Source: Hetaerina americana
Taxonomy: Eukaryota; Arthropoda; Insecta; Odonata; Calopterygidae
DNA: 64,000 bases
Reading direction: 5' to 3'
Assembly: GCA_022747635.1 (NCBI GenBank)
Contig: JAKTNV010000009.1
Span: forward strand, 65,117,677 to 65,181,676
The translations under genes and the position numbers were made by a program. Every line of letters starts with the position of its first letter. Position 1 is the stretch's first letter. Below are positions 1-11,900 of this stretch, piece by piece. The notes beneath the pieces were generated by a model. That model was not told where the DNA came from and did not search any database. It saw nothing but the letters and a program-made list of their open reading frames with translations.

Positions 1-2220
1 TTGCCAAACACTAGAAGAAAATTAAAAATCTTATCTTACTGACGATTTATATAATTTCAGCCTGTAAAAAAGAAAATTATGAGAAACTGCGTAGGTCTAG
101 AATAGAATTATTGTGAACTTTAACACTCTACTCACGTTATTCAGAATTCAATCATGTTTTGCACACAAAACATGACTAATGCCCTGATATAACACAAAAA
201 GACATTTCATATGCACCATTTCACCGTATGACTACAACAATTTTTAATAAACAATGACCACAAAATTATACCAATGACATATGATGACAAACTATTATTA
301 TAATCACAAAAATACAGCCCAAGGAGAAATCTAGTAAAGTTTTCCACGACCTGGATGGACTAAAAATGTGCAAATAGTAAAAAAATTAATTGAAATTGAT
401 ATTTGAAATGCACATTGGAAACTTGGATCGGTTCAAGAGAATGAAATAACTACAAAAAGTCATAGAAATAAAATAATAAATATTTACCACTACATTACAC
501 AAAATATTTTATCTACCACTCTATTAATGTATGATAAAACTTGCAGCAAGTTGGAGCTTTCGACTTTAAGCATTAAACACCACTAGAAAGTTAATAACTC
601 AATATCTCAATCCAGAGAGAGAGATTCAAACAATAATCAAAAATGCTATAAATACGCCATTGCCGAAAGTTATCCAAAGAAACGAATATATTCGAAATCA
701 GACTAGAAATAAGGAAATACGTTCACCAGGGCATCAATAACTGTCCCTGCTATCGAGGAGTATCGGGGAAAAAAACTACTATTGGGAAATTTTGAATTGG
801 AAAATTCTTAGTCGCGGATCCAACCGAAGGAAATGGGAAACGGTCGAAGTTAATGGTGTAGGGCGGAATGCGAGATAGAGGATACACCACATCGCTTCCG
901 CCTGAACGCACAGGGCAAAATAACCCCACGCACAGCGTTCCAGACAGGAGCCACGCCCCCTCCCGCTCGGACGGAAAAGTCGCAACTGGAACCACACCGC
1001 GCCTGTCGTGACGGGGTACTTTCTCCCGAGGGCTATTTATAGATCACTACGGATGGGCGTGGAGTTAAAAAAAAATAACACTTTAGCGCTGGAAGCTTCC
1101 CTGCACATTAGGTAAGCGGATACACGCGTACGCATCCATTGATTCACAAATTCACAATGGAACGGTAACTGGCCTCAAATTAGATGGTTAGCCAAAGATT
1201 TGCCCAAGTAAACTCTAATCTTGGGAAGCACGAAATCACTGGTGTTAGGGAATAGCGTGTGGCTATGAAGAGCACTCGTATTTTCTCGGGAAATTCAACC
1301 TCAAAATACTTGACACAATAATGAGGGCATCGAAGCGTAAGGATGAACTCGAGCAATGTTCGCCGCTTGCTCACTACTGCTGGGCCGACACTATAAAAAT
1401 TACGATCGTTAAAATTAAGCAGAATGAAAGAAAAAAGTTATAGGACGATGAAGAGTTTTATTTTTTATGCTCTATTCATACACTTTATATTTGAAAAAAT
1501 TATTATTTCGGCAACTTCCAAGTAGATTTCTACACGCGAAATGTTATTTATCATAATTCACCCCTTCAGACGAGATAAGAGTGGATGAATCCGATTATGT
1601 TAAAACAAAAATTACCAAAACTTTACGCTAATTTTCAGTTCAATCATGCAATGTATTACTTTAACCACCCCATAAAAATCCTGAGTTTAACGTACTCTAA
1701 TAAAACGTCCGTATTAACTATCCATTTGTTGACCAATATTAGCACGCTTCTCGTCAACGGAATTTCAAATGTTATGGAAGTAAGGGAGTATCAAATTATA
1801 TCACATCACCACCTGAAGGCCTGCAAAATGATTTAAAAGATAAAGTACTTTCTCATGTTTATCACCTTGGTTTAAGCTGTCTTCGAGCTTAGCATTCAAT
1901 TTTCTAGATAAACGTCGAAAACATTGATGGGCTACACATTAATTCGGCCACAAAGAATTAAATACACTTAAAAACATTAATGAATATCTCAGAAAATTAT
2001 GATTCCTTGGTAAGCAGTATGTCGTCAAAGCTAATGAGGCAAACAAAAAACTTCGAAGTGTCACATTCCAGAAGTTGACTTAATATTAATTAAAAAGTAA
2101 CACAAGAGTGGACAATCCTGACTCATCATTGCTGAACACGACTGAGGAAATCGGAATGTAATCGAAGGGAATACATTCACACGAAATCAAAATAGTGACG
2201 ATGAGTAAATCGGAAATGAG
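1..2220. other. AT-rich unassigned DNA
   Basis: No gene or mobile element is recognised here. Open frames are short, mostly begin at non-ATG codons, and show no familiar motif. A GC-richer patch at about 860-1060 contains a GC-box-like CCACGCCCCCTCCC near 950 and a TATA-like CTATTTATAG near 1033-1042. Together these could be a promoter reading to the right, but no downstream exon is evident. Confidence 0.5.
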
Positions 2221-3480
2221 ATGACGAACGCCAAGGCGGGAGTGGATAATCGCGTCGGAAGAGCAATAACACATAAGGAACCCTCCAAGAAACACGGATC
2301 CGCCGACGACTCTTCTCCCGAGATAATCCCAACGAGAGCACACACATATCACACCAAACTCCCACAGGCGAAGGACTGCGAAAAAAAACTCTGCAGGCAC
2401 GAAAAAATACTCGCCGGGGAAGAAGAAGGCTGGAAAGAGGAAACGGGGGACGATGATGATGAGGGAAAGGATACCATCATTACTCACGTTTATTTGTCCT
2501 CGGCGGACACGGAAAAAACCCGGGGGAAGAGAAGCGGGCCCAAAGTACTCAAACACGGAGACTTCCAAGACTTGAAGAGTTTAAAATGCGTGAGAGATGG
2601 CTGTGCAGAGATATATGGGATGAGGAGGTGGAGGGAGGGTGGTCGGGAGGAGTGGAGTAGAGAGAGAGAGAGAGAAAGAGAGGGAGTGAGAGAATATGGC
2701 GACGGAACGCTTAGTATAACACTTGCGCACGTCCTGACAGTCGAAAGGTCTAACGCCGACTGACCGAACCTCTCCAACACCCTCCCTCGCTTCCCACCCC
2801 TCCTTCAGCCCCTCCCCACTCCCCAAGAGCCGCACTCCGCGCCTTCCCCCCCACCGCCCGCCTCCAACGCGCAGACCCCGCGATTCGCTCCCACTCCCCC
2901 TCTAGCGACTCTCTCCCGGTCTCTCTTCCACCCGCACTATGCGGAGGTTGAGGGAGAGAGGGAGGGCTCCTCCCCGACCTCTCCCACTGCTGCCCCCAAC
3001 TTGCAGACGCGGGAGCCCGCTCTCTCGCCCCCCACCCCCGCCGCCATTCCCCGTGTCGACTCCCCTCCCCCGCTCCCACCACCGCCCCCTGTAATGCCCC
3101 ACTCTCCCCCGCCTCGCTTCCGGATAACCCGACTATCTCTCTACCCCTCTCTACCCGCCCACCTTGGACCTTCCTTCCCTTCCTCTTCCCGCCTGGCCTT
3201 CACCCGCCGCTCACACAGCCTTGCTATACCCTTTCCTAAGTCCCAGAAAAGGGATAGCTAACCCTGCAGGAACCCCCGTACCCAACCCATCGGACCTTCT
3301 CCACGCCCAAACCCTCGCAATCCTTTTATCTCCATACCTGCTACCCAGCCTAACCCTTCTTTTCTCTCGTCAACCATCCCCTCGTGCATTCGATCTAGCC
3401 CAAGTCCCTAGATTCTCTTACACGTTCCAGGGACGAGGTGTTCATTCCCGATCCTAAAACCTGCTCCCGAGTTGACCGGC
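2221..3480. other. Purine/pyrimidine-skewed GC-rich island
   Basis: The plus strand is strongly purine-rich from about 2380 to 2700, including a GA run at 2658-2692. It then switches to strongly pyrimidine-rich, C-dominated sequence from about 2760 to 3460. Many C runs of three to seven mean the minus strand has guanine-quadruplex potential. Overlapping open frames on both strands are low-complexity Ser/Pro/Arg/Glu translations and are not credible genes. The island could be regulatory (promoter or insulator) or simply low-complexity DNA. Confidence 0.45.
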
Positions 3481-4362
3481 CCAACGCCCCTTTGGCTTTG
3501 GCCTCACATGGGAGCATCCCCTTGCCTCCCTAAAGCACACTCTCTCGAGTACTACAACGCGCAAAGCTCGAGAACTGCAAAAGCGTTCATAGTAAGTTCC
3601 TCCAAGACCTGATGGCGGATTTTAAAATTTCTTGGGATGAACTGATGAAGTCAGAGAAATGTTGTGTTACGACGTAATTACAGATAAAAGGAAGCCAGTT
3701 TTAGATGACGTTCTTCCCAAGACAGAAGCATCAACACTGGACGATTATTTTGCAAAAGGTTTAGCGCTCTGCTGAAATTTTGAGCAATCTTTCGAACTGT
3801 GATCAGATATAACTGTTTATAGCAATAGAGAATGATAATGACATTGGAGCAATAAAGGTTTCATCGAATGGTACCCATTTTTAATGCATGCCTTCTAGAC
3901 CCCAAATCATCATCGTTACTTTTACTTTTTGATTCGACTAAGAGCAGCTTTCTCGTCCATTCTACTTAGTATTCTTATTGCTCAAAAATGAAAAATGTAA
4001 GAATACGCTTCTTTGCCCCTGTATATCTAAGAATTTCTTCTTTCCTTATTTCCATATTCTTTTCCAAAATAATCGTGCATCCATAGCGTTTCACTCATTA
4101 TTTATAACGTTTATAGTAGCTCTTCAGTCCATCGTCAGTGTGTACCCACAGTTCTCACAGCGCCCATTCCCAACATCATCAAAAATGATAAATCATAGCC
4201 TAATTAGCAATAGAAGTGAAACTTTGCTAATTACTGTAAAATTTGCAAAAAACATGTTTGACCAACAAAAAGCTGTAAATGCTGACTCAAAGAGGAAAGT
4301 AAGATAGGAATTTGGAGACTGGACTTGTTTATTTTTGAACTGTGATATATACTGTGTGTTTG

Positions 4363-4365
<3 letters not shown>
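3481..4365. other. Unassigned DNA
   Basis: Nothing recognisable is seen. A short stretch near 3600-3760 reads partly like degraded coding sequence but has stops and no family signature. Confidence 0.4.
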
Positions 4366-4408
<43 letters not shown>

Positions 4409-4455
4409 TATATGTGTGTATATATATATACACACACATATATATATATATATAT
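4366..4455. repeat. TA/CA microsatellite
   Basis: A near-continuous TA tract with short CA and TG interruptions. It is self-complementary and could extrude a cruciform. It abuts the left arm of the foldback element, and a matching TA-rich tract lies on the far side. Confidence 0.95.
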
Positions 4456-4552
4456 GATTTCGTCGAAGTAACACGGAAGTGTTGAATAACAAACTTGGAC
4501 AGCAACAAACAATATAAGAACACATTAAAAGATCACTCACACGTTATTTCTT

Positions 4553-4588
4553 GATCATTTCGACGGAATTCAGCTCCGTCTTCATCGG
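4553..4588 (-). ncRNA. Hammerhead-ribozyme-like motif, left arm
   Basis: On the minus strand, CCGATGA is followed by A, a perfect six-base stem (GACGGA with TCCGTC) around a seven-base loop, then GAAAT and GATC. This resembles the hammerhead core CUGANGA-stem II-GAAA, with C in place of U at the second core base and one extra A before stem II. Cleavage activity cannot be judged from sequence; a long helix I is not obvious. Confidence 0.4.
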
Positions 4589-4666
4589 AAGAAACAGAAG
4601 TAATGACTTCTGAGTGAAAATGAGTCATTACTTCTGAATGAAAATGAGCCATTAATTCTATTTCTT

Positions 4667-4702
4667 CCGATAAAGACGAAGCTGAATTCCGCCGAACTGA
4701 TC
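4667..4702 (+). ncRNA. Degenerate hammerhead-like motif, right arm
   Basis: This is the inverted counterpart of the motif at 4553-4588 and reads to the right. The core is CCGATAA and the stem bases are GACGAA with TTCCGCC, so pairing is weaker than in the left arm. It is probably an older or inactive copy. Confidence 0.3.
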
Positions 4703-4766
4703 AAGAAAAACGTTTGAGTGATCTTTTTATTTGTTCTTATATTGTTTGTTGCTGTCCACGTTTGCT

Positions 4767-4793
4767 ATGTATATATAATTATATATACATATA
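4767..4793. repeat. TA-rich tract, left of mariner
   Basis: A short TA-rich tract that continues at 6126-6222 beyond the mariner. The transposon therefore landed inside one TA-rich microsatellite, as expected for an element that targets TA dinucleotides. Confidence 0.85.
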
Positions 4794-6125
4794 CTACCTT
4801 GATCAAAAAGTTCCCGGAATAACCACCGTGTGGCGCTCCCATCGTTCCGATTTGAGTTCTGTTTTTTTTGTTAAATTGGTACATCTGTTGTTGATATTCC
4901 CTTTAAATCTTAGTGTCATAACTTGACATTTGCAAAAGTTACGTAGCCAAGAGTACATCTATCTCTGTGTGTGTTGGCGATTTTTTACAATTTCAGAAAT
5001 GGATTTAAATTTGCAACAACGAACTTGTATTAAATTTTGCGTAAAAAACGGATTTAGTGGCGCACGGACGTTGGAAATGTTGGAAAAGTGTTTCGGCAAC
5101 GATTCTCTAAAAAAAACGGTCGTTTACCAGTGGCACGAGCGGTTCAGAAGTGGTCGTGAGTCAATCGAAGATGATGAACGCAGTGGCAGACCATCGACAT
5201 CGAAAGTCGGTGAAAAAATTGATAAAGTAAAAGAAATGTTGGTCAATAACCGCAAATTAACCATCAGAGAAATAGCGGAGGACTTGAACATTGCCTATGG
5301 ATCCGCCCAAGACATTGTGGTTAATGATTTGGGTTTCCGTCGTGTAGCAGCAAAGTTGGTGCCAAAAGACCTCAATTTCATGCAAAAAAGAGACCGTGTT
5401 GACGTCGCAAAAGACATGATTTGCGAGGCTGAATCCGATCCCACATTCATCAAAAGGATCATTACTGGAGACGAGACGTGGGTTTATGAGTACGACACGC
5501 AATCCAGACATCAGGCAAGTGAATGGCGTTCACCAAATGAGCCGAGACCAAAAAAACCACGTCGTTTTCAGTCAAAAAAGAAGGCAATGCTGACGGTTTT
5601 CATGGGTTACAACGGTGTAGTGCATCATGAATTTTTGCCAGAAGGCCAGACAGTAAACAAAGAGTATTATTTGGGCGTTATGAGACGTTTGCGTGAAGCA
5701 ATTCGCCGAAAGAGACCAGAAATGTGGGCAGAAAACTCGTGGATTTTGCACCATGATAACGCACCGTCGCACAGTGCTATCATTATTCGTAAATTTTTGA
5801 CGAAAAATGCAACAAATACCATCCAACAGCCACCGAATTCACCTGATTTGGCTCCCTGTGACTTCTTTCTGTTCAATCGAGTTAAAAAACCATTACGGGG
5901 AACGCGTTTTAGCAGCCGAGAGGAAGTAATGGAAAAATCGCAGGAAGCACTGATGGACATACCGAAAACCGAATATAAAAAATGTTTCGAGGATTGGATC
6001 AAGCGCTGGCATAAGTGTGTTGCAGTCGATGGGGATTACTTTGAAGGGGACAATATAGATTTAGATGAATAAACTTGTATTTTTAATTTTCTGAATAAAT
6101 TCCGGGAAATTTTTGATCAAGGTAG
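4794..6125 (+). mobile_element. Full-length mariner transposon, copy 1
   Basis: A 1332-bp element with 27-bp terminal inverted repeats beginning CTACCTTGATCAAAAAG. The left repeat is at 4794-4820 and the right at 6099-6125; they differ at one position (AAATTTTT on the right where the perfect complement is AACTTTTT). TA target duplications lie at 4792-4793 and 6126-6127. Length, target site and single transposase gene all match mariner elements. The open frame is uninterrupted, so this copy may be active. It sits in TA-rich sequence beside the foldback element. Confidence 0.96.
4999..6072 (+). CDS. Mariner transposase (D,D34D), intact
   Basis: A 357-residue transposase that would bind its terminal repeats and cut and paste the element in the nucleus. 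The first ATG fitting the family is at 4999; an in-frame non-ATG extension to 4930 adds residues unlike mariner proteins and starts in the 5' UTR. Residues 1-70 hold the first helix-turn-helix region, ending in the RSGRPSTSK linker; a second DNA-binding region follows at about 72-120. KLVPKDL at 119-125 stands in for the usual WVPHEL. The catalytic aspartates are D158 (GDETW), D253 (HHDNAPSH) and D288 (LAPCD), with 34 residues between the last two, as in Mos1-type enzymes. SPDLAP at 281-286 is conserved. All three acids are present and there is no stop, so the product looks functional. Confidence 0.95.
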   Translation: MDLNLQQRTCIKFCVKNGFSGARTLEMLEKCFGNDSLKKTVVYQWHERFRSGRESIEDDERSGRPSTSKVGEKIDKVKEMLVNNRKLTIREIAEDLNIAYGSAQDIVVNDLGFRRVAAKLVPKDLNFMQKRDRVDVAKDMICEAESDPTFIKRIITGDETWVYEYDTQSRHQASEWRSPNEPRPKKPRRFQSKKKAMLTVFMGYNGVVHHEFLPEGQTVNKEYYLGVMRRLREAIRRKRPEMWAENSWILHHDNAPSHSAIIIRKFLTKNATNTIQQPPNSPDLAPCDFFLFNRVKKPLRGTRFSSREEVMEKSQEALMDIPKTEYKKCFEDWIKRWHKCVAVDGDYFEGDNIDLDE

Positions 6126-6222
6126 TATATAATTATATATATAAATATATATATAATTATATATACATATATATAATTATATATATATATATATACATAA
6201 TTATATATATATATGTATATAT
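6126..6222. repeat. TA-rich tract, right of mariner
   Basis: TA-rich microsatellite with AATTA interruptions, contiguous with the tract at 4767-4793 before mariner insertion. Confidence 0.9.
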
Positions 6223-6950
6223 CTTGCATATGCTTGCAACTAACTTCTATTTACATTATAGATTTCAGATGAATTCATAGAAAAAATTAGAAAATCATTC
6301 AAATTAAAATGCCACAATAAACCCATATGCCCATGATCATTACTCTAAATTTGAATATTTGATATGGCAGAAAAAGTGAAAGGCATTTCAAGAAAGGTAC
6401 TTTAGAGATGTATCTCTCCCTACGAAATACGAAGCGGAACTCCGAACACTTATTTTCAAGCGAGCCGTTTACTCTCAGGTGTATCCTATCACACACTTGT
6501 ACATTTACGTCGATTATGTGACATTGTCATTACTGATACCATGTGCAAAAGGCACTTACTTCAGTTTCGATATTCAAATTAATTTAGTGCGCAGCCAAAA
6601 TATAACCAACTTCGTGGGTTCTGCGTGCTCGTGTATTAGTCCTGTCGAAACCTGTTTTTTTCCTGGAATACGGGTGAACATGTAATAACAGTGCTCAGGA
6701 AAAAACGACGACGGTCAGGAGAGCTCGATGGAACCCAAACCCGGGTTTGCGAAAACCGCGGACATATGATATGACACTCGGGTTGTATGTTGGGACCCAC
6801 GTTCCAAAAATAAAATATAATATTTTAAATGCAATAAAAATATTTATTTAACATCAAATTCCGTTCCCAATATTAAATTTTCATCGCGTTTTCTCTCACT
6901 CGAGAACACCACCAACACGATCTCGAAAAAGCATAACGGTCGACCGGTTG
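6223..6950. other. Unassigned AT-rich DNA
   Basis: No gene, repeat or motif recognised. Confidence 0.4.
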
Positions 6951-7430
6951 CTCCAAGTTAATTCCTATTTACCCCTCTTACGGCTCCTCCCACTGTCCCA
7001 TCCTCATTCCTAAATTTCCCCTTCTTATCTTCCTCTCGCTCCCGCATTCCACATTCACACGTTCTAATCCTTCCCGTGCACACACTGGCACTCTCCCTTC
7101 TCCATTCCTCCCGCTGAAAAATATCCCTCCCACGCCTACACCCCCATGGGGGCCCACAGCTGGTACCGCCCACCCATTGATCCAGCCTCCGGCGCACTCA
7201 CTGCCTTCTGCAATGAGAGAGAGAAGAGAGGGGGGGATACCGGGGAGAGGGGGGTAGGGGGATGCGGGCGAGTGACGGAGAAAGAGTTGGAAATGGAGAA
7301 ACGGCGGATTTGAAGATGAAAACGGTGGCTGGAGAGATTACTCCGAAAGAGCATGGATAGAGTGGCCGGATGGTCGCCGAATGGCCGGAGTGTCCAAGGG
7401 GTCTTGCGCCGACTGAACTGCGCCTTTCCG
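6951..7430. other. Pyrimidine-then-purine skewed island
   Basis: The plus strand is C/T-rich from about 6960 to 7140 and G/A-rich from about 7200 to 7340, with G runs up to seven. The polarity is the reverse of the island at 2.2-3.5 kb. Open frames are low-complexity and not credible as genes. Confidence 0.4.
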
Positions 7431-8340
7431 ACGATTCTCCTCCTAATTTACTGCATCGACTGTCAACAAAATTTCGAAATTATTAAAATTCGAAAACTTA
7501 GATGACGGGAACCAGCGATATAGACTTCCACTGATAGGAGCGGGAATGAAAATGAAAGTGACAAAGGTTAATCGTCAACAGGACCTGCATAATATGGAGA
7601 TTTTCATTCAAATAAATTCTTCGCGAGAAAACCGTTCTTGATAAAAGTCTGCAAGCTATTTGGAAGTTCCTTTTCAGCAAAAATGAAAATTGAAAATAAA
7701 GGATTCTCTATAGATAAAAAAGCGTCACCAGATATTCGTAGAGTTCACTGAAACGATAAAAATGTGCATTGAAGTGGAGAGCATAAATGTTTTTCCTTAA
7801 CGCGTAAATCGTTGATAAGATGCAACATACGACCGGGGTATACAAATGAAACATGCACGTCTCGGGATGAAATTGCGAAATGAAACAAAATCAGTATGCA
7901 GTAAGCCGCGAGGAAACAAGAAAAAACTGGATATTGATGAGGAGCGGTATGAGAGTAGAAACAGGAACCAAAATCCTCAAGTAGCCACATCCTATGAAAT
8001 ACAAACATCATCATCCGAAATTAATTTAGAGGTTATATTCATGTCCGGTACGAAATAAGACCCGGGGTACTATATTTACAACACTAAAATACTAATTCAA
8101 ACACCAATTATCCGATTATAATGCTTGGCAGACATTCGAGATCACCACACAATAGCAATACAACGTTTCTCCAGAAATAATATTGATTGAATGCCGTGGA
8201 GTCTCGTGCAACTGAGCGCCAAGGATCAATTTCGCTATGCATAATTTAATAAATATACAACTGGACAAATGTGCTAATGCAAATTGTTCGTTCTCGCGAA
8301 AGGTTTTATGTGAACACTACGGTTTAAAATTAAGGGATGA
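7431..8340. other. Unassigned AT-rich DNA
   Basis: No gene or repeat recognised. Confidence 0.4.
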
Positions 8341-8960
8341 AAGTTTCATGCGCTCCCGGAAGTAACCCGACGTCGGGCTAAATGAGAAAGGGAAGGGAAA
8401 AAAGTGAGTGAATGGATATGAAAAGATGTGGAGGAGCGAAAAAAAATGAGATATGAAGGTGGAATAAATGAAAGCAGAGGAGCGACGCCCGGAAAGGAGA
8501 CTGAAGGAGGAGGAAGAAGAAGAAGAAAGAGCTAGCCGACGTGGTGAATGGAGAAGAAAGAAAGCAAAATGGGAAAGAGGTGCGGGGAGGGGGCAGGGAA
8601 ACTTCCCGGGCGAATGGCAGAGGAGGGACGGAGCCTGAAGTGTTCGGAGACAAAATACGAGAGAAGGAGGGGCGCAGCGCGGAGAGCGGGCGCATGGAGC
8701 AGGCCGATGCCGATGGAGTCGAGCGGCGGGAACTAACTGGGGGAAAGAGAGGGGAGGGCAGCGGAGGGGGGGGGTTGTGACGTCGCTTTGCACGACGCGC
8801 GGGGGGACATTACGGGCAATGCAGATCAAATCGAGGTGAGAAGAGAGAGCGAAAAGAATGCCAATCGCGTGAAAAGGGTACCAATGGGGCCCTATCGAAG
8901 GAAAACATAATGTTGCGACCAAAAAGGGAAAATGACAGCTCGCAGGAATGAAAGATGCGT
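8341..8960. other. Purine-rich GC-elevated island
   Basis: The plus strand is G/A-rich for about 500 bases, with a G run near 8766-8775. Antisense frames translate to Ser/Pro/Phe-rich low-complexity sequence. This is the third skewed island in the first 9 kb. No gene is supported. Confidence 0.4.
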
Positions 8961-11900
8961 CCCGTTACGTTTCAGTACGGTGATGAGGACGCACAGTCAA
9001 ATATGGTTCCTCGATCCTTTTCTTTTTAGGTCAGGATGTTGTCCGGAAGAAGACCAAGCGAAGCGAAAAGAAGCGAGCCTTGTTTTCCAAGAAAAAAATA
9101 AGGCACCATGATATAAGGTAGCTCGATATATTGTAGGATGTCTACAAAAAAACTTCATATCTCGAAGGTGTATCTCCCTTCAACAATCGTAGAAACATTC
9201 TTGTTATCGCCCAACAAATCTCGTACCAAGGACCATTAAGAGTCGAAGAACGTTTAATGATCGATCTTCCGTAGTGTATACACTAAAAATGGCAAAAATA
9301 ATTAACGGTAGCTTATTTTGCATTCATAGGTGAACATAAGAGTATTATTTAGAAACGTGGAAATGGATTAAGAGGACCGCGACGTGTCAGGTTAGACATT
9401 TGACCAGTTCCTCTTGGCTGCTGAGACACCGAGGTATGCAAGTCTCCCAGTCAGTAGTAAGACCCAGCCATCAAAATGCAATAAGGCGAATATAGGAAGT
9501 TCATTATTTACAGCACATGATATTTGTTCAGAATTAGGACTCTGAGTGTCTTCGACGATGAAGTGGACCATATTTCATCGTAAACTACGGTTTTCCGTCT
9601 CTCATATTTTGGCTTTGACAGCTCTGTACATCATTAATTACGAATTTCCCACAAATTTTATTATAACCATCATTGCTGTTAGATATTTTTGCTTGTGAAA
9701 ATTATCTTTGCAGTCTTTGTGAAAGCTGATACATAATATTTGAACATATAGAAGAAATATGAGTAACCCAAGAGTTATATTCCAGCGTCAAATACAATCC
9801 GGTCTGTCAATAGGAGATTTGGTGATCTTACTCATCACACAATCCACGATTTTGTGAGTTCCATGAAGAATCCGAAGAAAGAGGACGAGGTGGGACGACG
9901 GCAGAATGGAATTTGGACTTTTTGATGCAAAAGGAGCAGAACGAACGGAAATGCTGTAAAAAGCTACGAATGCTCCTCCAGTCCGGAGATGAAACGATTA
10001 ATTGAAAAGATGGCACGACAAAAAATGAGCTCAGGAAAATTATAGGCACGTGAGTTCAGAAACTCCGGGAAAATTAATAGGGCGAACAGGATGGAAATGA
10101 CGAAGAAAATTAATTCAGAAATTCACCTACTTTTCTCTATCAAGAATGGAAACTCCCCTAACTAAATCTCTGGTTTAATAAGAGGGAAAAATAGCACATG
10201 ATAAGAGGTGGTTAAGAGTAGAAAATCAAAGTAGAGGTGAGAACACAATCTGTAAACGAAACGCAACTTTAACGTATTATAAAACTGAATGTAATTGAGT
10301 AAACCACAAAAGGTGATTAAAAAAGCACTCAAAATAAATCAAATTATGAAATCGTGAAACCAACGAACCTGAAATTGACTGAAGTTCATTAGGTGGAAGC
10401 CCTAGAGACTTGAGTAACTTTTAAACGGACTAGGAGAAAAATTGTGCTTCATTAAGTCCGACGAACAGGCTACGTTTACGTAATGGCTGGTCTGACCACA
10501 GGACTGAATACCTGACCAATGAGAGTTAAGGGCGAGAACAAAGAGAGATGAGATTTTCAAGGCGTGGAGCAAGGCTATTTTGAAGTGAGGGTGCGGTTAG
10601 CATGCGAAACGAAAAAAATAATCGACAGGATGCCATTTAAAGCCGCTTTCTACCGTGATAATGCTTTGACGTACTTCATTCGTTATAAAAGTAGCTGAAA
10701 AGAAATCACTTACGAGAAAAACATGGAAATACATAACGATTAATTAGCCCTAGTCTTAAACACAAACATTACCTGTCATTATTCATAAGAGTTCTCAGCC
10801 TAATTTTTAACACATTTAAAAAATTAACGGATGAAACAATAAGAGATGGTTTATGCAAATTTTGCGTATCGCTAAAAAATCCTTAAAGAATGACTTCTAT
10901 ATTTATAAATTCAAATGGCGGTACCTCTTCAATATTTTGATTTATTTCGTGTATCCGTCGTTGTGAATGTGATTAGCTAGTTACATTCCTTCGAAAGGTA
11001 AATGACTCTACCTTGACGCTATTTATTCGATAGTGGCGCTACCGAATATCAAGAAGAAATATGAGCTATGAATACAATACAGTTTTCATGTGTCATCAAA
11101 TTTCATATGATAGCCAATATAGTTAATATGAGAGTATAAAACATATTTGATAACTAGTATGAATTTAACTCTGCCCGTTCAAAACTGAAAATAAGATACA
11201 CGTTTTGAAATTGATTGTTTTGAGTTGAGTTAATAGTTACATTATCCCATGAAGTTTGCAGGTTCTGCAAAAAATGTACGCATAGATTACACTAAGATTG
11301 CAATAATAGTACAAACCATATGGAAAAGCAAGTTGGTAAAGTCTTATTGTGATACTGTTAGATAATTATCCTTTCATTTTTATCATACCCTGAGATGCAT
11401 TTCAATAATTAATTTTCTAGAACAAAACACGACAATTAACTCCAAGCTTCATCATGAAAAACCATCCAGCTTTTTTATTTTGACACCAAGCAAAATTTTT
11501 TTCGCTTTGAAGTTATCCGAGATACTTTTCCAAAAAATCAAACACGCACGTGGCGTTTGAGATAAGGTTGGGTGAGACAATATCATTTAAAAGCATTAAC
11601 AACAAGCTGATAAATAAAAAGGCGCCATTTGCTGAGGTAAGGGTCACGGGGGCTTTCTAAAGAATTCTTCATACTCAAACTCACAACATATAAACTTCAC
11701 CAACGGGTGCGTGCATTAAGTTATAACTTATCGCCATCCTTGGGATCAGAAGCCTTCGGATTTTACTGGAAGGGAACCAGTCCCTTAAAATAATATGACT
11801 AATGAAGATAATTTAATTTTCTACGCAGTCATAATTTGAACGGAAGAAAGGAAGCAGCATTTGATGCAGTAGTTTTTAAATTGGCTTCGTTCCTTAACAG

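Larger units (their letters stand above)
4491..4766. mobile_element. Foldback element with hammerhead-like arms
   Basis: A left arm (about 4491-4592) and right arm (about 4663-4766) are inverted copies, roughly 90 percent alike by eye and nearly gapless over about 100 bases. They surround a centre of about 70 bases that holds a short imperfect direct repeat (CTTCTGARTGAAAATGAG). Each arm contains, reading outward, a CNGANRA-stem-GAA motif resembling a hammerhead ribozyme core. TA tracts border both sides. There is no protein-coding capacity. The outward-facing design matches the terminal repeats of the Penelope-like element at 43.8-46.9 kb, so I infer paired terminal repeats of another Penelope-like family. 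A foldback MITE is the alternative. Confidence 0.6.

Noticed and set aside
2086..3261. Multiple overlapping frames of 80-180 codons
   Set aside because: Low-complexity products from a skewed GC-rich island, on both strands at once, with no domain or motif.
3630..3665. CTGATGA followed by GAGAAATG as a hammerhead candidate
   Set aside because: No stem II can be formed between the two core parts.
4193..4540. Tyr/Ile-repeat frames across the TA tract (also 51399-51862)
   Set aside because: Translations of TA, CA and GA microsatellites.
4930..4998. Upstream extension of the mariner transposase
   Set aside because: Non-ATG start and residues unlike mariner N-termini; the ATG at 4999 gives the normal protein.
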